A program made the translations under genes and the position numbers. Shown piece after piece: positions 1 to 8,417 of a stretch of 64,000 bases of DNA. This DNA comes from Agapanthus africanus (Eukaryota > Streptophyta > Magnoliopsida > Asparagales > Amaryllidaceae): contig CM057337.1 of the NCBI GenBank assembly GCA_030015575.1, forward strand, positions 379,215,582-379,279,581, written 5' to 3'. Under the pieces are notes generated by a model. It ran no database searches and was not told the DNA's origin. It saw only the letters and a program-made list of their open reading frames with translations. The first letter of the stretch is position 1, and each line of letters starts with the position of its first letter.

Positions 1-81
1 AAAACGGAATTTTGATTTGCAAAAATTGGTCGGTCGATATTCTAACTTTGTGTAAACTAGCAAGTTTTGGTTTATTGGTGG
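1..81 (-). mobile_element. C1: leader fragment of the outermost copia-like element
   Basis: This 81-base scrap resembles the sequence just 3' of the primer binding site in B1 (compare 36720-36806 on the minus strand), so it is read as the leader of a B-like element on the minus strand. Its continuation is at 49206, beyond the whole B1 insertion. Joining the two sides across one GGTGG copy restores a leader / primer-binding-site / LTR junction like that of B1. The rest of C1 lies left of the window. No coding sequence is visible. Confidence 0.75.
77..81. repeat. TSD of B1, left copy (GGTGG)
   Basis: GGTGG directly precedes the TG terminus of B1 at 82 and recurs at 49206-49210 directly after its CA terminus. 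The 5-bp length is standard for copia integrases. Confidence 0.85.
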
Positions 82-1997
82 TGTAGGGTTACGGCAGCGC
101 CCCGCCTGTCAATCCGAGGCCAATTGCGGAACAAAAAACTTTTCAAAACTTGGCGCTACCATAACCTTTACCCGGATTGTACCATTAACACTAAACTACC
201 TAACTACAAAAAATTAGAATGGCTATACCGATTGATCCGTGTCCTTCGGTCTTTAGCCACCATCCCTAGCTCCTCACGGCACCTCCGATCTCCGGTCTCC
301 TCGTCGGAAGGGCACCACATCTAGAAGTCTTTTTACTGGCTCCTGCTTCAAACAGAAGCAACTCAGACATGAAGTTTGCTAGCCGACCTGTCCAAGGTGA
401 TGTAGAGAATGCGTGCGATAACTTTGTCTCAAGCATCCATTGATTCTCAATACATGAGAGTGTATGGATGGAGGTTGAACATGAAGCCATGGTGGAATTT
501 GTGAGCTTAGAGAAGAAGAAGAAGAAGAATAGGCACTTTTGTTGTTGTGTTAGAATAAAAGAATGAGAGCTAGCATAATAATCTCAAAAGCAAACAACCC
601 TTATATGGCTGCCCTCCCTCTCTCCACTCATTTCAACACAACCATCTATCAATTAACATGACATGTTCACAAAAAAAGAGACCATGAGTCACCAAATTAG
701 ACATACCACATTAATTGCTCCTCATGATGAAATCCACTCACATTTTTCACTAATATAAAGAGTAACCCAAATGTTTATAACAATAAAAATAATGGCATCA
801 TCTAAAGTAAACTCGTGACGGATCACAAGAATACCCCTCACCTGTATATACATACCTGCATCCGCACTCCGATTGAATGCAAATGTGATGAGACTAAAGT
901 AATCCAACAAATCAAATACTAGGATCCGGCTTAAACCAAAATCCACTAGTATGATCCGTCCGATCATTATCCATGCACAAGTGCACATATATGATCGAAC
1001 CCTGCCATTATACCATACGGCCTCTACAACGTTTCGCCCGAAACTTGGGAAAACTTTCTGTGTGGGACTCTAAAGACTCGTCAATACGCTGGCTATGGAT
1101 TTAACTACTAGCACGTCAGTGGTACTAGCTGTACGTAACGGGCTACCCATGTATTGACCAAAAGGGAAGCCGATGAGCGAACTCATCCTGGAACCCTACT
1201 GAGCTTGTCAGTGACAATATCCGTACAGTCCGGTCCGTTCGTCTTTGAGTATCGCATGTCGGTCCTACGGGTTGGTAAACGTCAGACCCCCAAAAGCGGT
1301 ACAAGTCGTGTCGGAGTGTAGCCCAGAACAACCTGAGATACTACTGGAATACCTACTAGTAAATCTCCAGCCTTGGCCAAGGACATCGTGTAATGTCTCT
1401 CCTAGACACAGCGCGATCTCACCCCTAATACCGGGAGAGACGAAACCCCTGCCGATCCGCTCACTGCCTCCATGTGGCTCGGGACTGTACTCAACTAAAA
1501 CCTGTTTGCACGATCCTTTGAGCCGTGGTAGGGGAGTATTCAAAACAAAGTGGGAACTCACAAGAGGCAAATGACGATCTCAGGTCGATGAACTAACCTG
1601 TACACATGTCAGCAGGGAACTTCTATCTGACGCTAGGTACAATACCAACTAGCAGGTTCCCGGTGAGTCCTGTCCGGTGTACTCATAACCCAATGAGCAC
1701 CTGTATACGTCTTAGGTGAACCAACTGACACCAATGGCTTGTGAGACCGGCCACCGCCCCTCATCGGGGTCTCGACTGTATACACTAGTCTACTCTGGAG
1801 TATCGATGCCCTGTCTCGAAACTCCCACGACTAGGGACACTTTTAGGATGTGCTTATAGACTGCCCAACTCTCACGTATATGATCGCCATCATACTACTG
1901 GTAGTCAAGCAAGCATCCTAAGGTCTCTATCAACGTGTAATGATGATCTGTAATATCACCTAAAGCATGTACACGATGACAAAGACTAACTAGATAG
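82..1997 (-). repeat. B1 3' LTR, part 1 (continues at 12439)
   Basis: The minus-strand LTR starts TGTAGGG here and aligns with the B1 5' LTR from 36820 (TGTTGGG) and, in reverse complement, with B2 54313-56584. It is broken at 1997 by A1. It holds an (AAG)n run near 514-529 and the box shared by family A and B LTRs at 1065-1087. Short ORFs on either strand recur only because the LTR recurs, so I do not call them genes. Confidence 0.9.
1993..1997. repeat. TSD of A1, left copy (GATAG)
   Basis: GATAG precedes the TG terminus at 1998 and is repeated at 12434-12438 after the CA terminus. The undisturbed site can be read in the other B1 LTR near 49090-49107. Confidence 0.93.
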
Positions 1998-2067
1998 TGT
2001 TAGTTATATGTATGCCCTAGAGGCCATTACTGTACATTGGATGTATATTGTAGTGGATGCTGGGACA

Positions 2068-2073
2068 TATATA
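2068..2073 (+). promoter_or_regulatory. candidate TATA box near the LTR start
   Basis: TATATA lies about 70 bases into the LTR and is kept at the same place in most family A LTRs, including the old A5 copy. If used, U3 would be very short and R plus U5 about 2.1 kb. A second AT-rich stretch near 3268-3295 is an alternative. The sequence does not decide between them. Confidence 0.3.
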
Positions 2074-3003
2074 GGGAGGACTTTCTTACTAGACATGATA
2101 GTATGCTATCTGGTTGCTCTTTACCTTAACGTGTATACTGATTGTCTCTCTGTTACATGTTGGTAAAGCCCTTAAGATGTGTGCTTGACTACCTGGACTA
2201 TGATGCGGATCATACTAGTGGGGACATGGTAGTCCATAAGTACATCCTTCAAAGTCCCTAGTCGTGGGTGTATCGAGACGGGGCATCGATATACCAGAGT
2301 AGACTAGCGTGTACCTTCTCGACCCATACAGATGGGCGATGGATGATCCCATATCCATTGGTGTTTGACATCAGAGATGATATACGGGTGCTCAGTAGAG
2401 ACTGGGTACACTGGACGGACTCGCCGAGAACTCCCAGATGGTATTATACCTCACGTCAGATGGCAGTTCTCTGGTGACACTGGTACAGAGTAGTCTGTTG
2501 ACCCGAGATCGTCATAGAGTCTTGTGTGGTTCCCACTGTGCTTTGATTTCCATCTTACCACGTCCAAGAGGGCGTGCAAAACGGTGGTTTTTGGGTACAG
2601 TCCCGAGTCACATGGAGGCAAAAAGCGATAGGAGGGAATTCGTCTCTCCCGGTATAGGGAGTTGATGTTGCGCTGTGTTCGATTGGCTATAACAGGAAAT
2701 CCCTGGCCAGGGTTGCTGAGATTTACAGGTAAGTGTTACCAGTAGTTTCTCGAACAGTTATAGACCTCATATCGACACGACTTATCGAGCTATTGGGGTC
2801 TGACGTTTACCACCCCTAGGCGAGATATGCGACATATCAGACGATCAGACCGGACTGTACGGTAGTGTTACTGGTCGGATTCACTGGAGTGTGAGCGGGC
2901 TTGCTCGTCGATCTTCAGATCGCTCAATACCCGGGTGGCCGTTACGTTTAGCAGACCGCTTGCGGCTTGTGGATGCTTGATATGATCATCATCTGCTGCC
3001 GGC

Positions 3004-3026
3004 GTATTGACGAGTCTTTAGAGTCC
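3004..3026 (+). promoter_or_regulatory. box shared by family A and B LTRs
   Basis: A 23-base run starting GTATTGACGAGTC and ending GAGTCC is the same here, in B2 at 55334-55356 and in B1 at 1065-1087 (minus), although neighbouring LTR sequence is diverged. GAGTC occurs twice in it, four bases apart. A run of palindromes follows in both families. The function is unknown. Confidence 0.6.
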
Positions 3027-3065
3027 TACACAGAGGTTTCCTGGCTCAAGCGAAACGAAATAGGA

Positions 3066-3407
3066 GCGCATATGAGATATGTGCGGGACCGAGAATAATA
3101 CCAGTATGTGATACTGGATTCGATTCTCGCGATGTGACATTGATCGGTTATATGCGATATAGCCGGGTTATCGGATCAAGTGTTGATTCGATAAGTCGTT
3201 ACTATAGATACCAGTCGGTTATGTGCGACATGACCGGATCATTGAATCAAGTGTTGATTTAATGATTTAATGTATAATTATATATTTGATATATTACTTT
3301 GCATTAACTAGTGTCGGTTCACTTTAGACGGATTTTCTCACTTGGTTCGTGCACATTGCATATGCGATATGTTTTTGTGCACTTGTATGTATCATGTTTG
3401 ATGATGC
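3066..3407 (+). other. array of eight short hairpins in the A1 LTR
   Basis: Successive inverted repeats, each with arms of 7-13 bases: 3066-3084 (loop GAG), 3101-3117 (GTG), 3145-3165 (GCG), 3168-3194 (GTG), 3216-3236 (GCG), 3238-3266 (GTG), 3349-3382 (GCG at the tip) and 3389-3407 (GTTTG). The third to sixth are two copies of a two-hairpin unit. Equivalent arrays occur in the other family A LTRs, with changes on both arms in A5. Reading the + strand of the element, loops are G-Y-G and not the complement, which hints at a role in RNA. Confidence 0.75.
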
Positions 3408-3601
3408 ATGCTAACTTGAGTTTGTGTAAAGATTAAACCATGGTTATTCAAATGGTTAGGGTTTTGTTTTTCATATCTATTTATTTATTTATTTATTTAT
3501 TTATTTTCTTTTTGGAAAAAGGAATGAGAAGAATGGTGGCTTTCTTTGTTTGTAGTTGAAGATTCATGAACCTTTGACTTTGTCCACCATTCTTATCTCA
3601 T

Positions 3602-3770
3602 CCTTAACCCTAACCATTCCCACTAACCATGATTCATTCTCTACACTTAACTCTAGTTTACATTATGATAAGTTTTGATTTTTCTATTGTTTTTAATTAA
3701 CTTATCATAATATTCTTCTTCATCTTCTTCATTCATTCATGAAGCTTCAACTAAACTCCAAATTATTCTT
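3602..3770 (+). other. divergent patch inside an otherwise matching LTR pair
   Basis: Against 11816-11949 in the 3' LTR this stretch shows many substitutions and indels, while flanks on both sides match almost base for base. Parts resemble the A3 LTR (39060-39125 in reverse complement) and the A4 solo LTR (51355-51425). A template switch during reverse transcription or a later gene conversion would explain it. Confidence 0.7.
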
Positions 3771-4259
3771 CATTCTTGAAGTGAAGAAAACCAAGCTCCA
3801 TCAATGGTGATTGTTGGAAAAGAGTGAGAAATCCAAAACTAAAGTCTACCCACTTCCTATTTCTTCATCCTCTACCTCTTGCCAAGTAGTAGAGTGTGTT
3901 TACTTCACAAGTTTCTTGACTTGGTGAAGTTGTGAGCTTGATCTAGCGATGCCTCGACGTAGATCATCTTCGGCATGGACATCGACGACCTAGCTCCCTT
4001 TTTCTCCGACGAAGTCGACTCTAGAGCCCGGATTTGATTTGGACAGCGGAGAGGACCTCGTTGCGGAGCCGTGGAGGTGGAGCACCGGATCTACAAAGGT
4101 TGTATTTCCGTATCTTTTAGTTAAGTGTTAACTAGTTAGCTTTTTCGCCTAGAAATCTAGCAAACGATCCGTAGTCGGGTCTCTCGGCACCCGTAAAATT
4201 ATAATATGGCATGTTCGATGCCTTGTGAGACCTCATTAGGGTGCCTAGGAACCCTACAG

Positions 4260-4272
4260 TGGTATCAAAGCC
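4260..4272 (+). other. A1 primer binding site
   Basis: TGGTATCAAAGCC follows the LTR end by one base and matches the complement of the 3' end of plant initiator tRNA-Met (TGGTATCAGAGCC) with one mismatch. Confidence 0.9.
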
Positions 4273-4460
4273 TAGCTAGAGCCTTAGGCGAAGTCTAGAC
4301 GGAATTTGAAGCCCGAACGAACCCGAAACCAACCCGGCAAATTGCTCTCTGGTCGAATTCTGAAATCTGGTCTTTTTCAAAATTAAAAATATGCAGAGAA
4401 CACATCACAAACATATAAGAGTTACTGTGAAAGTTGACTGTCCAATTCCACTATGTCAGC

Positions 4461-4502
4461 GCGGATCCGCGGCATGAGCAATAGCTCATGCGGCGGTTCC
4501 GC
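4461..4502 (+). other. GC-rich leader hairpin (A1)
   Basis: Two 19-base arms pair at 17 positions around a four-base AATA loop; the inner arms are GCATGAGC and GCTCATGC. Counterparts occupy the same place in A2 (19891-19937 and 28031-28077), A3 (46413-46456), B1 (36563-36607) and B2 (56798-56842), with the inner stem changed on both sides in A2 (CACGAGC / GCTCGTG). Confidence 0.8.
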
Positions 4503-5134
4503 AGCGGTACGGCCATATTATTTAAATCTGTTTGCACAGTAATTCTTATTTCCCTGTGGTGCTTTTTCTGGGAATTTTTAATATGTTTTCCAGAGATGAA
4601 TTTTCTGGGGTTGTTTTGGGGATTCGGTGTTTCGATCGGGGTATCAAATTTTGTCTATGTGGCTTTCCGGATAAATTCTTGAATATGTTAAAAAGTTCGA
4701 CCGGATATAAATACCCAATTTTTCCCCTGTCGGGAAATTTCCAAGTGTTGGATTTTTCTGTAGTTTAACGACGTTCTAAGTAGTGCAAGTAACGCGATGG
4801 TCCCTCTAGAAGACAACAAACCTTAACTCGATTATGTGACCGTCTTGAACCGCCCTTTGAACCTTCGGGTTTGGGGCAGTACGGCGTGTCACATGTGAGG
4901 CGTTGGCTTGACCCTTCTACGGCTGGACCGTTGGTACTGAGGCACGAACGGAATGTTGTTAGACTTGTTTCATGTGTTGATCTGTATCGGGAAAACTTGG
5001 GTGTTCGATTGTTCGATCGGAAAGTTTAACATTTTCTATTTATCTGGAATGGGATACAATAATTGGAATTCACAATAGTTATGAGATAACTGAATGAATG
5101 TTATAAACGTAGCACTTTAGTCTCACTTGATCGG

Positions 5135-5173
5135 TTGCCACGGAATTTTGATGTGATCAAAAGTCCGTCGCAA
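5135..5173 (+). other. long leader hairpin with GTG loop
   Basis: Arms of 18 bases pair at 16 positions around GTG; the inner arms are TTTTGAT and ATCAAAA. The same hairpin is kept in both A2 leaders (near 20566 and 28703) and in A3 (near 45746-45784, minus), where the loop reads GCG in element sense. Confidence 0.75.
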
Positions 5174-5460
5174 TCACGTAGCGTACGCGGATACTCGCCG
5201 GGTAAACTTAATAGACAGCCTCACTCCATAGCCCCGACCAAGTGACTGTAGGAGAACCCCGTCGCCGAAAGCATCCGTTCGGGTGCTCGCGGTAGCGGTG
5301 TTCCGCCTTGGTGCACTTCGTCGACGGTATCAGGGGTGCAGCCGTCTACTGAAGTTTACGACGAGCATTCGATCAGGATGTCGGGAATCTTGTTGAATTA
5401 CCCGACTTGGTATTGAAAAGTGTTTTCGATTTTGAGACTAAAATGCGGGGTTTATAATTG

Positions 5461-5511
5461 TTAGGCATGCGATGTCTAAGTAATTCATTTGATTAGGCAT
5501 GCGATGTCTAA
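5461..5511 (+). repeat. twin 19-base hairpins with GCG loops
   Basis: TTAGGCATGCGATGTCTAA occurs at 5461-5479 and again at 5493-5511. Each copy folds on itself (arms TTAGGCAT / ATGTCTAA, loop GCG). A pair is also present in the A2 and A3 leaders. Confidence 0.75.
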
Positions 5512-6384
5512 AGAGATTGCGGATTCCAACTGTTGTAGTTTTACACTTTCTTTTCTGTGACCGTAAGTGTAATATGTGATATCGCCGGTTTCGTTGCTAT
5601 ATGTCAACGACAATTGGGATGGACATATTTACTTACGTTGATGACATGTGATGTTATGTGTTGCTGGATATGTTATATTGGATCGTCGTGTTTGAATAGC
5701 CGGGGGTTTTTATGTGAGATGAGTGTTTTTCATTTTCATTCATGTAAAAACTTGTATGTAATATTCTTTTATTGGGGCACTTCCAGGTTGCGGAAGTTGT
5801 CACCGTTTGTATATTATTTACTTTTCCGCACTAGGATAGACCCAAGGAGGAGGGCACAAGTAACCGGGTTCTGGAGTCCAGTGGGAGACCAACTCGAGGA
5901 GTCGAGTCCGGGTCTCCTAACTCCAGAATTGGTAGGGTTGTTTGCCGCTCTCGTAGGGGTCTAGGGGTGTGGGTTTGGCTATTCATCGCGACCGTGGATT
6001 CCGTGTTTTATACTGGCTCATATTGAAAACACGGACGTCCTAGTATATCCAATATTTCATATGTTTCTTCTGCTGCGATATCTGTGATGTGATCATGAGA
6101 TGTTCTGTGATAGATACAGTATATAGTATATATGATATATTATATAGACGTTACTTATGTTTTACACCCGCGCTAGCCCTGCCCTGCTCTGCCGCTAGTT
6201 ACCTAACCTAACGGTGCACGAGGGGACATCGAGGCGAATGCGGATGGCATAAGTGTACGTCGTATTTATCTGTGATGTTTAGGTAATTAAATGATGGGAC
6301 ATCATTAATATGATTAATGAAATAAAAGAAACCTAAGATGTTGTAGAATCGAATTTCAAAATAAAACAGGTAGCTACAGTTCTT

Positions 6385-6475
6385 GCTTTGCACAGCGGTA
6401 TATGTGATATATCCTGCACCTTATTCGATGAGGAAAGGACCGAGATCCCTTCACCGGGAGTGACTCCTTTAGCAA
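6385..6475 (+). ncRNA. leader three-stem module, copy 1 (A1)
   Basis: About 91 bases that fold into three successive hairpins: a GGTATAT / ATATCC stem, a CCTT-GAGG stem over ATTCGAT, and a TCCC / GGGA stem over TTCACC. Copy 2 is at 6531-6622. Two copies also exist in A2 (21826-21917 and 21973-22064; 29964-30055 and 30111-30200), A3 (44294-44385 and 44441-44531, minus), B1 (16642-16735 and 16780-16877, minus) and B2 (57891-57985 and 58029-58122). Confidence 0.7.
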
Positions 6476-6530
6476 TAACTGGCTGATGCTACACACTCGG
6501 TTTGTCTTTTGATTGCTTTTAAGTGTTTTT

Positions 6531-6622
6531 GCTTTGCACAGTGATATATATGATATATCCCGCACCTCATTCGACGAGGAAAGGACCGACGATCCCTTCA
6601 CCGGGAGTGACTCCTATAGCAA
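6531..6622 (+). ncRNA. leader three-stem module, copy 2 (A1)
   Basis: Second copy of the preceding module, 146 bases downstream. The middle stem reads CCTC / GAGG here; it is CCCC / GGGG in the second B2 copy, a paired change that supports folding. Confidence 0.7.
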
Positions 6623-6760
6623 AACTAGAAAAGCCTCAAAAACACTCCATTTTAAAATCATTCGATCCTACAACGATATCAAGTTCATTACGCAATAGGT
6701 TTTCAGAAAAACCTGTCGTAGCCCTCAGTCATTTCAGATAAGTAGTAGTTAGTATTCATG

Positions 6761-6970
6761 CTGCGTTTGTTGGCCTTTGTCAAGGCGCAGTGTGCGGTAG
6801 CTAACTGGTGCTTATCTGCTTATGCATATGATGCAGATTGGGTTAGGGTAGTCGTGCGACCTTGTTGGCCTTTGTCAAGGGCCGTGCGGGTGGGTTTAAT
6901 TCAATCAGGAAATGACGGGTTGAACTTGACTAGCATCCTATGGTTTGTTGGCCTTTGTCAAGGTCATAGG
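6761..6970 (+). ncRNA. three leader hairpins with one conserved loop core (A1)
   Basis: Hairpin I at 6761-6790, II at 6854-6887 and III at 6937-6970 share the loop core TTGTTGGCCTTTGTCAAGG, which can form an inner CCTT / AAGG stem. The outer stems differ: CTGCG / CGCAG in I, an imperfect GTGCGAC / GCCGTGC in II, CCTATG / CATAGG in III. Other copies are A2 (22204-22409 and 30340-30516, the latter without II), A3 (43948-44155, minus), B1 (about 16303-16508, minus) and B2 (58256-58465). Confidence 0.75.
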
Positions 6971-7185
6971 AGGTTAGGGGCAAAATATTATCGGGAATTT
7001 CAAGTGTTGAGATTTGCAATGAGATTGCATACCTTCTATGAGATAGTTGGATCCCGATACCCGCTGCGAGTAAGAGTTACTCCAGGGAGAGTTTTATACA
7101 TTACGATTAGCCGATCAAGTAGGTGTCTAGAAAGGTGTTAACGAGGTTACGCCTCTGGGAAAACGAGGTTTACATTAATTAGGTT

Positions 7186-7199
7186 CGTGCGAAAGCACG
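7186..7199 (+). other. small hairpin with GAAA loop
   Basis: CGTGC and GCACG pair around GAAA. In A2 the same place reads CCGTG / CACGG around CGAAAT, so pairing survives in a shifted form. Confidence 0.45.
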
Positions 7200-7448
7200 G
7201 GGGACCTCCCTCAAAGTACCGACACTGGCCTGGCTGAAAGATTGGCGAACTTGTAGTGTGTAATTAATCCCGGGTAGTCTTTCCTTTTAGGGTTTGAAGG
7301 AAGATTTGATAAAAAGCAGTGGGAGCCATCCGGATTAGATAAAATAATAACCAATCTATTCTTGCAAGAGCGCACGCTGAGTGTTTTCTTCTCTCTCTCT
7401 CCTGGTAGCGACCATATCACGCCTTAATCAAGAAAATAATACGGATTA

Positions 7449-7706
7449 TTGACCGAACCGGCTTGTTATACTGAGCTGGGGAACGTTGGTCCCGCTCCAA
7501 CTTATAATTGTTATAAGACAGAGCAGGAAATTGGGGAATACCAGAATTCCCGTGCCGCCCAAACGAAGAGAGTGCATGCTGATGCATCATCTTCGGGTGT
7601 GTTCATTACAAAGAACTGTTTCTCAGTATCCTCTACGTCCTGGGTATTTGATACCAGATCAGGATCCCAGATATGTAATCTGTTACATAGGGCTACAGAC
7701 AGGTAG
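7449..7706 (+). pseudogene. A1 aspartic protease fragment
   Basis: An 85-codon open stretch runs from the pol N-terminus into the copia protease and ends at a stop. The active-site motif is seen as FDTRSGSQICN; in copia proteases Asp-Thr/Ser-Gly is needed, so Gly to Arg makes this copy inactive as written. A3 has the same Arg, whereas A2 keeps Asp-Thr-Gly-Ser but has a frameshift upstream. Confidence 0.85.
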
Positions 7707-7930
7707 AGAACTGAGAACGGGTGATAAGTTTCATGAGGCAGAAAACGGGGCAAGTGTTGCAGCCAAGTCTGTTGGTCACTGTCACCCTGTATTACCAATA
7801 CATTGATTCTGAACGAATGTTATTAGATATCGAACCTGATATACCAAATCATATCACTCTCTTTGTTAGAAAAGAAAGGATATAATTTTGTATTGTTGGA
7901 TAATGTTTTGAACATTTCCTATATCAAAAG

Positions 7931-8417
7931 TTGATCGGCTCAGGCACGTTATCTAAAAGCATTAATGTTCTAAATCAAACTACAGTTCTTTGTATACGGA
8001 ACACACAGAAGAGGAAGAGTTCAGAAATGAACGGATCCTTCTTCAGGCATTGTAGACTAGGTCATATCAATGCGATCCGACTGGCTGGAGTTACATATAG
8101 ATGCATATTTAAATCCGTTTGAATTTACATCTTATGAAACTCGCCAGTCATGTCACAAAGATAAGATGACCATAGCTCCGTTTACTGGAAACAGAGAAAG
8201 AGTTAGTGAACTCTTGGGATGATACATGTTGATGTATGTAGGTCCCCAGTCTACACATGCCAAGACTGGTTCTTTATACTTCATTATATTCTCTGATAAT
8301 CTCTCAAGATTCAGACATATGTTCCTGTTGAAACACAAGTCCGAACCTTTTGAGATATTCACAGAATATAAGTTAGAAGTAGAGAACCAATACGGATATA
8401 AGTATTATGTCCTATGA
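7931..8417 (+). pseudogene. A1 pre-integrase and integrase core fragments
   Basis: The first open piece (7931-8122) carries HCRLGHIN, matching the first part of the HHCC zinc-binding fold next to integrase. The second (8226-8417) carries KHKSEPFEIFTEYK and VENQYGYK, typical of the copia integrase core just before the second catalytic Asp. A frameshift separates them. QGGEY, seen in another frame near 8424-8440, marks the core end. Confidence 0.8.

Larger units (their letters stand above)
1998..4258 (+). repeat. A1 5' LTR (2261 bp)
   Basis: The LTR begins TGTTAGTTATATG and ends CCCTACA directly before the primer binding site. It holds a candidate TATA box near its start, a box shared with family B LTRs (3004-3026), an array of eight short hairpins (3066-3407) and a (TTTA)n run near 3479-3505. 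From 3602 to 3770 it differs strongly from the 3' LTR although the rest is nearly identical. Confidence 0.95.
4273..7440 (+). ncRNA. A1 structured leader without gag
   Basis: Between the primer binding site and pol lie about 3.2 kb where copia elements normally encode Gag. I find no open frame of gag size and no CCHC zinc knuckle. Several inverted repeats are conserved among A1, A2, A3, B1 and B2: a GC-rich hairpin 4461-4502, a long hairpin 5135-5173, twin hairpins 5461-5511, a duplicated module 6385-6622 and three hairpins 6761-6970. A short frame at 4797-4826 (nine codons) sits where gag would start. The ORF at 5557-5964 is not kept at constant length between copies and is not called. The end is a pyrimidine tract with AG just before pol. 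Confidence 0.6.

Noticed and set aside
3066..3407. Hammerhead ribozyme (retrozyme) in the LTR
   Set aside because: I looked for the CTGATGA and GAAA core arrangement around the stems and did not find it. The loops are G-Y-G.
4260..4272. tRNA gene fragment
   Set aside because: The match to initiator tRNA-Met is only the 13-base primer binding site complement next to the LTR.
5557..5964. 135-codon ORF in the A1 leader, also seen in part at 20906-21307, 29128-29445 and 45142-45360 (minus)
   Set aside because: Starts, ends and lengths (135, 133, 105 and 72 codons) differ between copies, it matches no family I know, and the similarity is explained by DNA similarity of the leaders. Family B has no such frame.
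6768..6967. CRISPR-like triple repeat
   Set aside because: Only three units with unequal spacing, in a plant retroelement. The repeats are hairpin loops with covarying stems, not repeat-spacer units.
7170..7200. Group II intron domain V-like hairpin with GAAA loop
   Set aside because: A five-base stem with a GAAA tetraloop alone is not enough, and no other intron domains or maturase were seen.
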